Source: Bacillota bacterium (GTDB taxonomy: Bacteria > Bacillota_A > Clostridia > Lutisporales > Lutisporaceae). From it: DNA of 17,253 nucleotides. Below are positions 17,240 to 17,253 of this stretch, piece by piece. Positions within the stretch are counted from its first letter, which is position 1. The number at the start of each line of letters is the position of its first letter. The stretch spans positions 1 through 17,253 of the forward strand of contig JAKJBT010000036.1 of NCBI GenBank assembly GCA_022706865.1, given 5' to 3'. Made by a program: the position numbers and the translations under genes. Below the pieces are notes generated by a model that saw only the letters and a list, made by a program, of their open reading frames with translations, was not told the DNA's origin and did not search any database.

Positions 17240-17253
17240 ATGTTAACGCAAGC
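17240..17253 (+). CDS. hisS: Start of histidyl-tRNA synthetase gene (5' end only)
   Basis: Only five codons are visible, encoding MLTQA, which is how clostridial HisRS proteins typically begin (MLTxAPRGTKD). A strong GGAGGAG site (17225-17231), overlapping the end of hemZ, sits eight bases before the ATG. The hemZ-hisS order is usual in Clostridia. The identification rests on context and five residues. Confidence 0.6.

Overview
The window looks like chromosomal core DNA of an anaerobic, spore-forming member of the Clostridia (Firmicutes). It is AT-leaning, has strong GGAGG-type ribosome binding sites, and every gene reads on the + strand. The organism call rests on a SCIFF peptide gene, a SpoIID/LytB-domain protein, QueH-type epoxyqueuosine reductase, HemZ, a TIGR04086-type membrane protein and a bifunctional RelA/SpoT, together with the order yajC ... 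secD-secF ... recJ-apt-relA-dtd ... hemZ-hisS. I cannot name a species. I saw no insertion sequences, prophage, CRISPR array, rRNA or tRNA.

Region 1 (1-4989) is a queuosine-tRNA cluster: the 3' end of queH, a DUF2905 membrane protein, a SpoIID/LytB-domain protein, queA, a PsiE-like membrane protein with a CorC/HlyC-like tail, and tgt. Tgt inserts preQ1 into tRNA, QueA builds epoxyqueuosine on it, and QueH reduces that to queuosine.

Region 2 (4990-9300) is a Sec-export region: yajC, a TIGR04086-type membrane protein, scfA (SCIFF ranthipeptide precursor), a gamma-carbonic-anhydrase-family protein, secD and secF. Several promoters and hairpins divide it. The radical SAM maturase normally expected beside scfA is absent from the whole window; a 14-bp stem-loop and then the carbonic-anhydrase-like gene follow scfA instead.

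Region 3 (9300-12136) holds a LapA-like membrane protein, recJ and apt, starting at a plausible sigma-A promoter and ending at an intrinsic terminator. Region 4 (12137-17253) is a tightly packed run of relA/spoT, dtd, a metallo-beta-lactamase-fold hydrolase, a small HTH-like protein, hemZ and the first codons of hisS.

Most of the window is ordinary conserved housekeeping sequence. The best leads are the orphan, C-terminally extended SCIFF gene inside the Sec locus, a perfect 42-nt palindrome straddling the yajC stop codon, and a 16-bp inverted repeat that abuts the apt stop codon and contains the -35 of the likely relA promoter, followed almost at once by a terminator hairpin.
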